Source: DSPP01 sp964607165
GTDB taxonomy: Bacteria > Zixibacteria > MSB-5A5 > DSPP01
Assembly: GCA_964607165.1 (NCBI GenBank)
Contig: CAZSIT010000002.1
Location: forward strand, 1 to 64,000
Direction of reading: 5' to 3'
DNA length: 64,000 nucleotides
The notes beneath the pieces are model-generated. The model had not been told where the DNA came from. It was given only the letters and a program-made list of their open reading frames with translations, and did not search any database. This document shows, piece after piece, positions 1 through 7,267 of this stretch. A program made the position numbers and the translations under genes. The number at the start of each line of letters is the position of its first letter. Positions within the stretch are counted from its first letter, which is position 1.

Positions 1-2
1 CG

Positions 3-56
3 GCTGGTTGTGGAGACAACGAGCACAACCTGGCGGATGCCGAAGTTGGTGAGTAA
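3..56 (+). CDS. Possible 3' end of a tiny lipoprotein gene (partial)
   Basis: The frame entering from the left edge reads AGCGDNEHNLADAEVGE and then stops at 54-56. AGC followed by a short polar tail resembles the lipobox and mature part of an entericidin-like small lipoprotein, and another small lipoprotein gene follows at 556. The start lies outside the window and other frames also close nearby, so this is only a suggestion. Confidence 0.22.
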   Translation, partial: AGCGDNEHNLADAEVGE

Positions 57-104
57 GAAGTAGGTCTAAAGGGGGTGGCTCCGAGGGGGGCTGCTCGAGG
101 GAGA

Positions 105-133
105 AAACGGCTCTGCAAAAGGCGGGGCCGTTT
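105..133 (+). terminator. Rho-independent terminator ahead of RNA cassette A
   Basis: AAACGGC...GCCGTTT hairpin followed by TACCTTTTTGC. The same hairpin and tail recur at 898-926, so it belongs to the duplicated cassette. It would end transcription coming from the left edge. Confidence 0.6.
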
Positions 134-182
134 ACCTTTTTGCAACCTTTCTTCTTGACTTATGTAAACTCTTTATGAAAAC

Positions 183-212
183 CTGACAAAATAGACCACT
201 TCTAACCATAAC
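183..212 (+). promoter_or_regulatory. Candidate promoter of small RNA A
   Basis: CTGACA (183-188) and CATAAC (207-212) are separated by 18 nt and are identical in cassette B. They would start transcription near 219-220, immediately before the first strand of the predicted RNA stem. Confidence 0.45.
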
Positions 213-219
213 ATAAAGA

Positions 220-340
220 GTTCCTCAAGTGGGGTAAGGCCTATGGGGGATGCCCGACGAAACCGGATCAAATTATGGAGGCATTGGCCTGAGAGGGGCT
301 GCTCAAGGAAAAACGGCTCTGCGACAGCAGGGCCGTTTGC
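220..340 (+). ncRNA. Candidate stand-alone structured small RNA, copy A
   Basis: A ~120-nt transcript is predicted between the promoter at 183-212 and the terminator hairpin at 311-338. UUCCUC at 221-226 faces AAGGAA at 305-310 with one mismatch (perfect in copy B). AGGCC (237-241) pairs with GGCCU (286-290), and GAUGCC (249-254) pairs with GGCAUU (280-285), leaving a ~25-nt apical loop and large internal loops. The closed rod with internal bubbles recalls 6S-type RNA, but length and sequence do not let me assign a known family. No ORF with a ribosome-binding site is inside. Confidence 0.5.
311..338 (+). terminator. Terminator of small RNA A
   Basis: AAACGGCTCTGC / GCAGGGCCGTTT hairpin directly after the RNA's closing stem. 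The T tract behind it is interrupted (TTTGCTATCTT). Confidence 0.5.
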
Positions 341-555
341 TATCTTCAACAACTCTCCAGCACTAACTTTCCTACTGTAGTTGAGGCTCCGGGTTGCAAC
401 ACTTTAACTAACAATAAGCTACCACTTTTCAGGAACAGCTTTTTTGAAACCTTTTTTGCCTCGTTGCGTAATTAGTTATTGAAGGCAACCGTTCTCCGCC
501 GACCGGCGGGGAGCATAACTCAAACAAATTACAGTAACAATTTCCGGAGGAAAAA

Positions 556-882
556 ATGTCTAAGAAAATATACATACTGCTCGGACTGGTGGTGGGGAGC
601 TTGATTTGGATGGGCTGTTCCAAAGGCAAGACCGGCACGCAGGGGATGCTGGAGCGGGTAGGGGCAGCGGTCACCGCAGCCGTGACGTTGGCCCACCTAG
701 ATACGAAACCTCTCCAGTACGAGTTTGAATATGACGGAAGAGCCTACTTTTCCTTGGCTTGCGACCAAGTCACCGCCAAGGCGATTAGCAAAGCCATCCC
801 GCAAAAGGATGAGAAGGGCCGGGCCTTTCAGTACGAATTCGAGTACGACGGGAGCGTCTACATCTCCTATCCAGAGGCTTAA
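556..882 (+). CDS. Small predicted lipoprotein with an internal duplicated motif
   Basis: This encodes a 108-residue protein of unknown function. An N-terminal hydrophobic segment (residues 5-20) ends in a lipobox (WMGC, Cys21), so a lipid-anchored envelope protein is predicted. The mature part has a short helix-prone stretch and then two copies of QYEFEYDG followed by an aromatic and Ser (about residues 54-66 and 92-104). The motif is also duplicated at DNA level with mostly synonymous differences, so selection seems to act on the peptide. A strong ribosome-binding site (CCGGAGG) precedes the ATG by a few bases. The gene sits between two copies of a structured RNA cassette and has its own terminator. 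I recognise no family. Confidence 0.75.
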   Translation: MSKKIYILLGLVVGSLIWMGCSKGKTGTQGMLERVGAAVTAAVTLAHLDTKPLQYEFEYDGRAYFSLACDQVTAKAISKAIPQKDEKGRAFQYEFEYDGSVYISYPEA

Positions 883-897
883 GTTGAAAAGAAGGAA

Positions 898-926
898 AAA
901 CGGCTCTGCAAAAGGCGGGGCCGTTT
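898..926 (+). terminator. Terminator of the lipoprotein gene
   Basis: AAACGGCTCTGC...GGGGCCGTTT hairpin 15 bases after the stop codon, followed by TACCTTTTTGC. It is identical to 105-133. Confidence 0.65.
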
Positions 927-975
927 ACCTTTTTGCAACCTTTTCTCTCCACTTACGTAAGTTCTTAATGAAAAC

Positions 976-1005
976 CTGACAAAATAGACCACTTCTAACC
1001 ATAAC
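976..1005 (+). promoter_or_regulatory. Candidate promoter of small RNA B
   Basis: CTGACA (976-981), 18 nt, CATAAC (1000-1005), as in copy A. Confidence 0.45.
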
Positions 1006-1012
1006 ATAAAGA

Positions 1013-1130
1013 GTTCCTCAAGTGGGGTAAGGCCTATGGGGGATGCCCGACGAAACCGATCAATTAATGGAGGCATTGGCCTGAGAGGGGCTGCTCGAGG
1101 AAAAACGGCCCGCCATTGGCGGGCCGTTAC
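1013..1130 (+). ncRNA. Candidate stand-alone structured small RNA, copy B
   Basis: Same architecture as copy A. UUCCUC (1014-1019) pairs perfectly with GAGGAA (1097-1102), with the inner AGGCC/GGCCU and GAUGCC/GGCAUU helices kept. The RNA ends in an 11-bp terminator stem. The downstream gene encodes an RRM RNA-binding protein, but the terminator implies a separate transcript. Class unknown. Confidence 0.5.
1104..1128 (+). terminator. Terminator of small RNA B
   Basis: AACGGCCCGCC, loop ATT, GGCGGGCCGTT: a perfect 11-bp stem. The T-rich tail is weak (ACCTGTTTGC). Confidence 0.6.
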
Positions 1131-1278
1131 CTGTTTGCAAAGATTCCCTGAACCTAGTACGACTTTGGCTATTTTATAGTACGACATTTTTCCTGGGTAC
1201 AAGATGGGTAAATAGCGCCCATCCTTACATCACGACTTTCCTTGCTATATCGGTCTGGGTTAGGTATACTCCCTTCGG

Positions 1279-1363
1279 CTCCGCCTGAGCGGAGACCTGC
1301 CTCCCTGGGATTCTTCCGCCTCAAAGAGGCCATCTAATTGCGGAAGGGAACCTTAGTTCCCTT
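1279..1363 (+). promoter_or_regulatory. Hairpin-rich 5' leader of the RRM gene
   Basis: Three local hairpins lie in the ~190 bases before the RRM gene: CTCCGC/GCGGAG (1279-1294), TTCCGC/GCGGAA (1314-1345) and AAGGGAAC/GTTCCCTT (1344-1363), the last about 27 bases before the ATG. Leaders of bacterial RRM genes can carry cis-regulatory RNA (the Chlorobi-RRM motif is a described example). Whether this leader belongs to that class cannot be decided by eye. Confidence 0.4.
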
Positions 1364-1389
1364 TAAGCGGGAACAAAAAGAGAGTAGGT

Positions 1390-1770
1390 ATGGCAACAAA
1401 ATTGTATGTAGGCGGCCTTTCACCCCAGGCCACCCCCGAAGAGCTGCAGGCGCTTTTTGCGCAGATTGGCACGGTTGAGTCGGTTAACATCATCAACGAC
1501 AAATTCTCCGGTCGCTCGCGCGGCTTCGGATTTGTGGAAATGTCCAGCAAAGAAGAGGCCCAGCAGGCGATAGAAAAACTTTCCGGCCAGATTTTAGCCG
1601 GTTCGCCGATTGTGGTCAACGAAGCCCGGCCGCAAGGAGAAAGGCGCGATTTTGGCGGCGGTGGCGGTGGCGGTTACGGTGGCGGTGGCGGAGGTGGACG
1701 CCGGGGCGGCAGCGGCGGCGGCGGCCCAAGACGGAGCGGCGGCGGCCCAAGACGGAGCGGCCGGTTTTAA
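1390..1770 (+). CDS. rbp: RRM-domain RNA-binding protein with glycine-rich tail
   Basis: This is a 126-residue single-stranded RNA-binding protein. Residues 1-80 form one RNA recognition motif: RNP2 is LYVGGLS near residue 5 and RNP1 is RGFGFVEM near residue 44. From residue 87 the chain becomes an arginine/glycine-rich tail (GGGGGGYGGGG, then two PRRSG repeats), as in bacterial and cyanobacterial cold-inducible Rbp proteins, which act as RNA chaperones. The ATG fixes the conserved MATKLYVGGL start. Upstream are a hairpin-rich leader and a structured small RNA. A strong terminator follows 17 bases after the stop, so it is a single-gene unit. Confidence 0.93.
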   Translation: MATKLYVGGLSPQATPEELQALFAQIGTVESVNIINDKFSGRSRGFGFVEMSSKEEAQQAIEKLSGQILAGSPIVVNEARPQGERRDFGGGGGGGYGGGGGGGRRGGSGGGGPRRSGGGPRRSGRF

Positions 1771-1786
1771 CTAAGCTCTAATGAAA

Positions 1787-1813
1787 AGCCCCGCCTCGCC
1801 GGCGGGGCTTTTT
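1787..1813 (+). terminator. Terminator of the RRM gene
   Basis: AGCCCCGCC / GGCGGGGCT hairpin with loop TCGCC, followed by a T run. Confidence 0.85.
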
Positions 1814-1922
1814 CATTCCGACTTATCTCTAGAAAATTCAAAAGGGCGGTGTGATTTTGTCAGGTTTAATGGATAGGTTGTGCTTCTCGCATTGCCCCTT
1901 TCGACGAATGCTCACCGGTTAT

Positions 1923-2630
1923 TTATTTTTTCCATCCATAGGCATAATCACCTTTTTCTCCTTTACTGATCGCAAAACCCTTTCGGCATAAATTTCTTAA
2001 GGCAGCGGTAACGATGCTGGTGCGGCTCTGGCGGTCTTTGGATTTGGGTTTCCATCCGCGCCGCAGAAGCTCCCGAACCACATCGGCCGGCTTGCGCATT
2101 TTTCCGGGTTTTTCCATAAGCAGTTTGGCGGTCGCATCGGTCGGCCCCAGCTTGGGATATCCGAAAGTGGAGATGGCGTGGAAATTGGGCACCTTGGATT
2201 TGGAAAGAGCTTTTTTCAACCCGTACACCGGTTTTCCATCCTTGAGCCGCCGGGAAAGCTCCCCCCTGCGGTACATTTGCTTCAGCATTTCTCCAATAAT
2301 GCTGGACCACTGCTCTTTATTTTTGGAGCGGGTTTGCCAGCCGCGCAAAACCAGTTCCCGGCTCATATCCGCCGGTCCCCAGGTCTTGTCCGGCAGCTCG
2401 GCAAAAAACCTCCGGATGGCCTCGATGGCGCCCAGGTCGGCATATTCCCCGGAAGAAGCGGACGGGGGGATGTTCAGCGCGCGGGCTTTTTGACGCACTT
2501 GAATACCGAGCTTTCTCACTTGTCGGATGAGGTCCAGGTTCTTTTGCAGCTCCGCCATCCGCCGGGTGATGGTCCGCTCTTTCTCCGCCAGCTCGCGCAG
2601 GATTAAATCTTCGACCGCTAATTTGGACAT
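1923..2630 (-). CDS. Unknown protein with two winged-helix-like repeats
   Basis: This is a 235-residue protein I cannot assign to a named family. Residues ~8-50 form a heptad-rich coiled coil (EKERTITRRMAELQKNLDLI). Two homologous segments of about 70 residues follow (roughly 70-140 and 165-235). Both share the plan hydrophobic helix, W/K-P-A-D-(M/V)-x-R-E-L, (L/R)RGW, K/R-S-K-(N/D)-K/R, a second helix ending in a C/Y-R-(R/K)-G turn, and a closing YG(L/W)KK strand. That pattern looks like tandem winged helix-turn-helix domains, so DNA binding is inferred. It is transcribed towards the RRM gene's terminator and stands alone. An RBS-like GGAGAG precedes the ATG. Confidence 0.7.
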   Translation of the reverse strand: MSKLAVEDLILRELAEKERTITRRMAELQKNLDLIRQVRKLGIQVRQKARALNIPPSASSGEYADLGAIEAIRRFFAELPDKTWGPADMSRELVLRGWQTRSKNKEQWSSIIGEMLKQMYRRGELSRRLKDGKPVYGLKKALSKSKVPNFHAISTFGYPKLGPTDATAKLLMEKPGKMRKPADVVRELLRRGWKPKSKDRQSRTSIVTAALRNLCRKGFAISKGEKGDYAYGWKK

Positions 2631-2959
2631 AGTACCGACTCTCCAGCCGCTAACTTACACCGGGCTTGATAATTTATCAAGCGGACACATCAGGGCGCAT
2701 TTGGTTTTTCCGAACGTAAGCGCTCCGTTCCTCGGCAGTGGCACCCGCTGACCTTGGTGCGTGTGGCGGGCGGCCACGGGGAGCCGCCCCTACAAAACCG
2801 AGATTTGGCGCGCACGTCCAGCCGCCCCTCGACTACGCTCCCTTCGGCTACGCTCAGGGTCTCCGACGGGGTCTTGACACGGGCGGGTTTGGTTCCGTGC
2901 AGTTTTTGATTGCCCGTAGAAATGTTATATTAAATATATGAGGAGGGAAATTTGTAGGA
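2631..2959. other. Intergenic region with dispersed repeat fragments
   Basis: No convincing gene is present. The stretch carries a GGCGGC...GCCGCCCCTAC inverted repeat (about 2768-2793) and a nested CCCTTCGGCTACGCTCAGGG hairpin (about 2840-2860). Both belong to repeat types seen elsewhere here (13370, 46060, 62098). The sequence turns A+T-rich shortly before the gene at 2960, whose GGAGGG ribosome-binding site is at 2941-2946. Confidence 0.5.
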
Positions 2960-4525
2960 ATGTCGTCTAAAAAAAAGCGGCGCAAAGAAAAATTTACATC
3001 CATTGATCTACATAAACGAGAAAAATCGAGGCTAAAACCACCTCTTTCTACTCTTAATATTGCCCCAATAGATTGGATTCGCGATCAACTGCCAGAATTT
3101 CTTTGGATTTACCATTTGTGGTTTGAGTACATGAATCTCGATCGAATAAAAATCTACCATGACTTTCTTGATAAGCTTGACGCCACAGTGAATGATGAAA
3201 AAATTTTCTTGCTCGGTTTTTTATCAGATTTTGCAAAAATACCACCAGCTGCAAGAGCCCAATTTCTCACTGAGCACAAGGAATTCATTTACTTTTCATT
3301 TTTTAAGCCAGTTGGAGCAATTTTAACATTTTATCCTGATAACCCTGCCAGTTGGCTCTTGCTTGAAGAATGGAAAAGCGGAGAAAAAATAGATTTTGAA
3401 ACAGTGTTAAATAAACTGAGCAGATCAGTAATGGCGCTTCATAAATATAAAGAGCTTGATGTTGGACACATAGTAACTTTTCCATTAAGCCGTTTGGTAA
3501 AAAAGGGCAAGATGATTTTCTTTAAAGGACATCCTCTTGTTGACCCTCTATCAAGATACCCGAGTAGATGCACAGATGACGAGAAGTACTTTGTGCAATC
3601 ATCTGCACGAGCAGCTATGATGAGCCAATATGGCATCGAGGAAACCTACAACGCTCGTAGTTGGCCAAGATATTTTTGGAGGCAAAATTATAACTTGGCA
3701 CCATGCTTACCGACAGAGTATGCACCAACAAATGCACAAAAACTTTCCGATGAGGAGGCTAAAACCATATCCGAGTCGATAGCGGTGAACTGTGAAATTG
3801 TAATTAGTTATTTGGATAAGCTTGCAAAGCAGTACAAATATGACCTTTTCGATACTAAAAGAGACGATATTCTATTGGGCTTGTTTTCACGAATTACAAG
3901 ACTTTACGTCGTTCTTGCATCTCAACCCAGGCTCTGGGCAAGAGACCTATCGGGCATTTTTCTTCGGTGCATCGTTGACACGGCAATAACCTTTGCATAC
4001 TTGGCAAAATTTGGAACCGATGAGGAGTTTGATGAATTCAAAAAATATGGAGAGGGAAAAGAAAAACTGTTGATGCTTCACTTGCAGGATAAATTTGAGA
4101 CAGAGGCTAGCCTTGAGGGAAAAGATGTTGCTGGAATAGCTGAAGAATTAGGAGGTGGAATAAATCCTGAATTGATTGACATCGAGTTGTCGTGGTGGAC
4201 AAAAAAAGATGCGAGACGGTTAGCAAAAGATTCTGGATTTGAAGATTTATATAAATTGGTTTTTGATCCAGCGAGCTCAGATATTCATGGAAATTGGACA
4301 AGCATACGGAAGACAAATCTAATCTACTGTAAACAGCCATTGCACCGTTTTCATAAAATCCCAGCGTTTGTTGACCCCCCTATGTATCTGCAAGCTATTC
4401 TGGTTGCTCAGAAAATTTATTTAAGGTGTTTAAAAATTGGAGAAAAAAACTTGAAGTTTCCAGTTTTAGATCGAGAGTTAAAACATATTTCGGATGACAT
4501 GAAAATCCCTACCGAGGAAAGTTAG
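2960..4525 (+). CDS. DUF5677-like hypothetical protein, A+T-rich
   Basis: This encodes a 521-residue soluble protein with a basic N terminus (KKKRRKEK) and mostly helical composition. The C-terminal third contains RLWARDLSGIFLRCIVDTA and, further on, a SSDIHGNW motif. This layout is what I associate with DUF5677-type proteins, which often sit in accessory regions and have no settled function. The coding sequence is visibly richer in A and T than gyrA next door, suggesting recent acquisition. No signal peptide or membrane span. It stands alone between repeat-rich DNA and the gyrA promoter. The family call is from memory of motif layout and is moderately sure. Confidence 0.6.
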   Translation: MSSKKKRRKEKFTSIDLHKREKSRLKPPLSTLNIAPIDWIRDQLPEFLWIYHLWFEYMNLDRIKIYHDFLDKLDATVNDEKIFLLGFLSDFAKIPPAARAQFLTEHKEFIYFSFFKPVGAILTFYPDNPASWLLLEEWKSGEKIDFETVLNKLSRSVMALHKYKELDVGHIVTFPLSRLVKKGKMIFFKGHPLVDPLSRYPSRCTDDEKYFVQSSARAAMMSQYGIEETYNARSWPRYFWRQNYNLAPCLPTEYAPTNAQKLSDEEAKTISESIAVNCEIVISYLDKLAKQYKYDLFDTKRDDILLGLFSRITRLYVVLASQPRLWARDLSGIFLRCIVDTAITFAYLAKFGTDEEFDEFKKYGEGKEKLLMLHLQDKFETEASLEGKDVAGIAEELGGGINPELIDIELSWWTKKDARRLAKDSGFEDLYKLVFDPASSDIHGNWTSIRKTNLIYCKQPLHRFHKIPAFVDPPMYLQAILVAQKIYLRCLKIGEKNLKFPVLDRELKHISDDMKIPTEES

Positions 4526-4582
4526 ATTTGAGCATTAGGGAAAAAATCGGTCAAAAGTATCAAAATCCCTCGTCTTCTTCAC

Positions 4583-4611
4583 TTGAATTTTCCTCTGTTT
4601 TTTACTATCTT
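4583..4611 (+). promoter_or_regulatory. Candidate gyrA promoter
   Basis: TTGAAT (4583-4588), 17 nt, TATCTT (4606-4611). It predicts a start near 4618 and a short leader with GAGGTGGG as ribosome-binding site. Confidence 0.5.
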
Positions 4612-4636
4612 TCCAATCCAGAAATGAGGTGGGAAA

Positions 4637-7132
4637 ATGCCATTTGAACGGGAAAAAGTACTCTCCGTTTTCATAGAGGAGGAGATGAAATCCTCCTACA
4701 TCGACTACTCGATGTCGGTCATCACCGCGCGGGCCCTGCCGGACGTGCGTGACGGGTTGAAGCCCTCCAACCGCCGGGTTTTGGTGGCGATGAACGACTT
4801 GAACCTGGCCCCCGGCCGGCCGCATCGAAAGTGCGCCAAAATCGCCGGCGACACCTCCGGCAACTACCATCCCCACGGCGAGCAGGTGGTCTATCCCACT
4901 TTGGTTCGTATGGCGCAGAATTTCAATATGCGCTATCCCCTGGTGGACGGGCAGGGGAACTTTGGCTCCATCGACGGGGACGAAGCGGCGGCGATGCGTT
5001 ATACGGAAGCGCGGCTGACTCCTTTGGCGATGGAAATGCTGGCGGATTTGGAAAAGGACACGGTCGGCTTTACCCCCAACTACGACGGCACCTTGATGGA
5101 GCCGAGAGTGCTGCCGGGAAAATTCCCGGACCTGGTCTGCAACGGCAGCTCCGGCATCGCCGTCGGAATGGCGACCAACATCCCGCCGCATAACTTGAAG
5201 GAAGTAGTTGATGCGCTGGTGGCGTTAATAGAAGAGCCGAATTTGGAGCCGGAAGATTTTCTTAAATATCTGCAGGGGCCGGATTTCCCCACCGGCGGCA
5301 TCATCAACGGGCGCACCGGCATCAACGAGTATTTCAGAACCGGCAAGGGGCGGCTGACCCTGCGGGCGCGGGTTTTCACCGAAAACGAAAAAACGGGCAA
5401 ACAGCGCATCATCGTCAACGAAATCCCGTATCAGATTAACAAATCCAACCTTTTGGAGCGGATTGCCGAGCTGGTGAACGCCAAGACCATCGAAGGAATC
5501 TCCGATTTGCGCGACGAGAGCGACCGGGACGGTATGCGCATCGTCATCGAGCTGAAAAAGGATGCCTTTGCCGAAGTGGTTTTAAACCAGCTGTTCAAAC
5601 ATACCCAGATGCAGGCGACTTTTGGCGTCATCAACCTCTCTTTGGTCGATGGCCAGCCGAAGGTTCTGAACTTCAAGGAAATGCTGGATGAATTTCTCAA
5701 GCACCGCCACGAGGTGGTCACCCGCCGGACTCAGTTCGAGCTGAAAAAAGCGGAAGAGCGGGCGCATATCCTCGAGGGATTAAAGATTGCCTTAGATCAT
5801 TTAGATGAAGTCGTCGCCTTAATCCGCAAATCGAAGACGCCGGAGGAAGCCAAACAGGGGTTAATCAAAAAATTCGAGCTTTCCGAAATTCAAGCCCAGG
5901 CAATTCTGGATATGCGCCTGCAGCGGCTGACCGGGCTGGAGCGCCAGAAAATTGAAGATGAATACGTGGAGCTGCTTAAAACCATCGCTTCCTTGAAAGA
6001 AATTCTGGCCTCGCGTGCCAAACGGATGGCGATTATCAAGGAAGAGTTGGTTTTCTTAAAGGAAACTTACGGCGATGAGCGGCGGACGGAAATCAAGGAC
6101 GAGGAGGAGTCGGAGTTTTCCATCGAGGATTTGATTGCGGAAGAGGATATGGTGATAACCATCACCCATTCCGGCTACTGCAAGCGCCTGCCGGTCACCA
6201 GCTACCGCCGCCAGCTAAGAGGCGGCCGGGGGGCCATTGGCATCGAAACCAAGGAGGAGGACTTTGTCGAGCATCTTTTCATCGCCTCCACCCACGAATA
6301 CATTTTGTTTTTCACGAGCGCCGGCAAGTGCTACTGGCTGAAGGTGCACGAAATTCCACAGGGAGGCAAACTGGCCAAAGGAAAACCTATCGTCAATCTG
6401 CTGGCCTTGGAAGAGGGGGAAAAAGTGGCCGCGATGCTGCCGGTGCGGAAATTCGACGACTCCCATTACATCATTCTCTGCACCCGTCAGGGGACGATTA
6501 AAAAGACGGTGCTTTCCGCTTTTTCCAACCCGCGCAAAGGGGGCATCATTGCCATCGGTATCGATAAAGGCGACCGGCTGATCGACGCCGCCTTGACCGA
6601 TAGCCAATCGGAAATCGTTTTAGCCACCCGGCAGGGGATGGCCATCCGCTTTCACGAGGAAAAGGTGCGCGATATGGGGCGCGGCGCCTACGGCGTGCGT
6701 GGGATAATGCTGGAGGATAAAGATTACGTCATCGGAATGGTGGTCATTCGCCGCGACGCCACACTTCTGGTCGTCACCGAGAAAGGATACGGCAAGCGCA
6801 GCGAAATTGGCGATTATCGAATGACCAACCGGGGGGGCAAAGGGGTCATCAACCTGAAAGTGACCGAAAAGGTCGGCGAAGTGGTCGCGATTAAAGAAGC
6901 GCTCAATTCCGATGAATTGATGATTATCACCCAGAAGGGGATTATCATCCGCCAGCCGATTGGAAAAATCAAAGTCATCGGCCGCAACACGCAGGGGGTA
7001 CGGCTCATCAACCTCGATTCCGGCGACAAGGTTGTGGATGTGGCCCGGGTGATACCGGAGGAGGAGGAAAGCACCGCTTCCGCCGATGCGACCCAGAAAA
7101 TAGAAATCGAGAAACCGGAAGAAACTGAATAG
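4637..7132 (+). CDS. gyrA: DNA gyrase subunit A
   Basis: An 831-residue DNA breakage-reunion subunit of gyrase, partner of GyrB (not in this window). The N-terminal winged-helix/tower core is complete, and the catalytic tyrosine is Tyr122 in AAAMRYTEAR, with exactly the E. coli numbering. The C-terminal beta-pinwheel begins with the GyrA-box variant QLRGGRGAIG near residue 525, which supports gyrase over topoisomerase IV. The tail is acidic. The quinolone-pocket residues equivalent to Ser83 and Asp87 are Gln83 and Pro87 (HPHGEQVVYP), an unusual combination. The ATG is set by the conserved start and the upstream GGTGGG. It is monocistronic, ending in a repeat-derived terminator. Confidence 0.96.
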   Translation: MPFEREKVLSVFIEEEMKSSYIDYSMSVITARALPDVRDGLKPSNRRVLVAMNDLNLAPGRPHRKCAKIAGDTSGNYHPHGEQVVYPTLVRMAQNFNMRYPLVDGQGNFGSIDGDEAAAMRYTEARLTPLAMEMLADLEKDTVGFTPNYDGTLMEPRVLPGKFPDLVCNGSSGIAVGMATNIPPHNLKEVVDALVALIEEPNLEPEDFLKYLQGPDFPTGGIINGRTGINEYFRTGKGRLTLRARVFTENEKTGKQRIIVNEIPYQINKSNLLERIAELVNAKTIEGISDLRDESDRDGMRIVIELKKDAFAEVVLNQLFKHTQMQATFGVINLSLVDGQPKVLNFKEMLDEFLKHRHEVVTRRTQFELKKAEERAHILEGLKIALDHLDEVVALIRKSKTPEEAKQGLIKKFELSEIQAQAILDMRLQRLTGLERQKIEDEYVELLKTIASLKEILASRAKRMAIIKEELVFLKETYGDERRTEIKDEEESEFSIEDLIAEEDMVITITHSGYCKRLPVTSYRRQLRGGRGAIGIETKEEDFVEHLFIASTHEYILFFTSAGKCYWLKVHEIPQGGKLAKGKPIVNLLALEEGEKVAAMLPVRKFDDSHYIILCTRQGTIKKTVLSAFSNPRKGGIIAIGIDKGDRLIDAALTDSQSEIVLATRQGMAIRFHEEKVRDMGRGAYGVRGIMLEDKDYVIGMVVIRRDATLLVVTEKGYGKRSEIGDYRMTNRGGKGVINLKVTEKVGEVVAIKEALNSDELMIITQKGIIIRQPIGKIKVIGRNTQGVRLINLDSGDKVVDVARVIPEEEESTASADATQKIEIEKPEETE

Positions 7133-7151
7133 ACGCTTTCTTAATTGCTCT

Positions 7152-7267
7152 CTGTGGCGCAGGTTAAGTTTTACTTGTGGTGAGCCTGTCGAACCATCTA
7201 ACCTGCGCTTTTTGTCATATAAACGCAGGATACGCCCGCCAAAGATGGGCTTTATCCCGCGCCACAG
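7152..7267. repeat. MITE/REP-like element, copy 1 (116 bp)
   Basis: Bounded by perfect 9-bp terminal inverted repeats CTGTGGCGC and GCGCCACAG. Internal blocks GCGCAGGTTAAG, TAACCTGCG and AACGCAGGATACG recur in inverse orientation in the element at 13196-13310. No ORF and no clear target-site duplication. Confidence 0.65.
7157..7213 (+). terminator. Repeat-derived terminator after gyrA
   Basis: GCGCAGGTT pairs with AACCTGCGC across the element's left half, followed by TTTTT at 7209-7213. The mobile repeat seems to serve as the gyrA terminator. Confidence 0.55.

Larger units (their letters stand above)
104..318 (+). repeat. Copy A of a ~215 bp duplicated non-coding cassette
   Basis: This stretch matches 897-1108 almost base for base: terminator hairpin, a variable ~35 bp spacer, then a continuous block from GAAAACCTGACAAAATAG to GAGGGGCTGCTC. 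Differences are concentrated in the spacer and in the apical loop of the predicted RNA. The two copies flank the lipoprotein gene at 556-882 in the same orientation. Confidence 0.85.
897..1108 (+). repeat. Copy B of the duplicated non-coding cassette
   Basis: Second copy of the cassette at 104-318. Its apical loop differs by small indels (CCGATCAATTAATGG against CCGGATCAAATTATGG in copy A), and its outer stem is perfectly paired where copy A has one mismatch. Confidence 0.85.

Noticed and set aside
245..300. Hammerhead-like CGAAAC and CUGAGA pieces in small RNA A
   Set aside because: The CUGANGA core is not met, and no cleavage triplet or three-way stem arrangement can be drawn.
180..310. 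TPP riboswitch-like CUGAGA in the duplicated RNA
   Set aside because: The rest of the thi-box is absent, and the RNA ends in its own terminator rather than leading a thiamine gene.
2738..2941. 67-codon plus-strand frame in the repeat-rich gap
   Set aside because: Built from palindromic repeat DNA, with no RBS and no conservation signal.
3695..3712. TTGGCAC...TGCTT resembling a sigma-54 promoter
   Set aside because: Lies inside a coding region with imperfect spacing and no downstream gene that would use it.
4535..5191. Minus-strand frame opposite the gyrA 5' end
   Set aside because: Shadow of gyrA codon bias; low-complexity His/Arg-rich translation.
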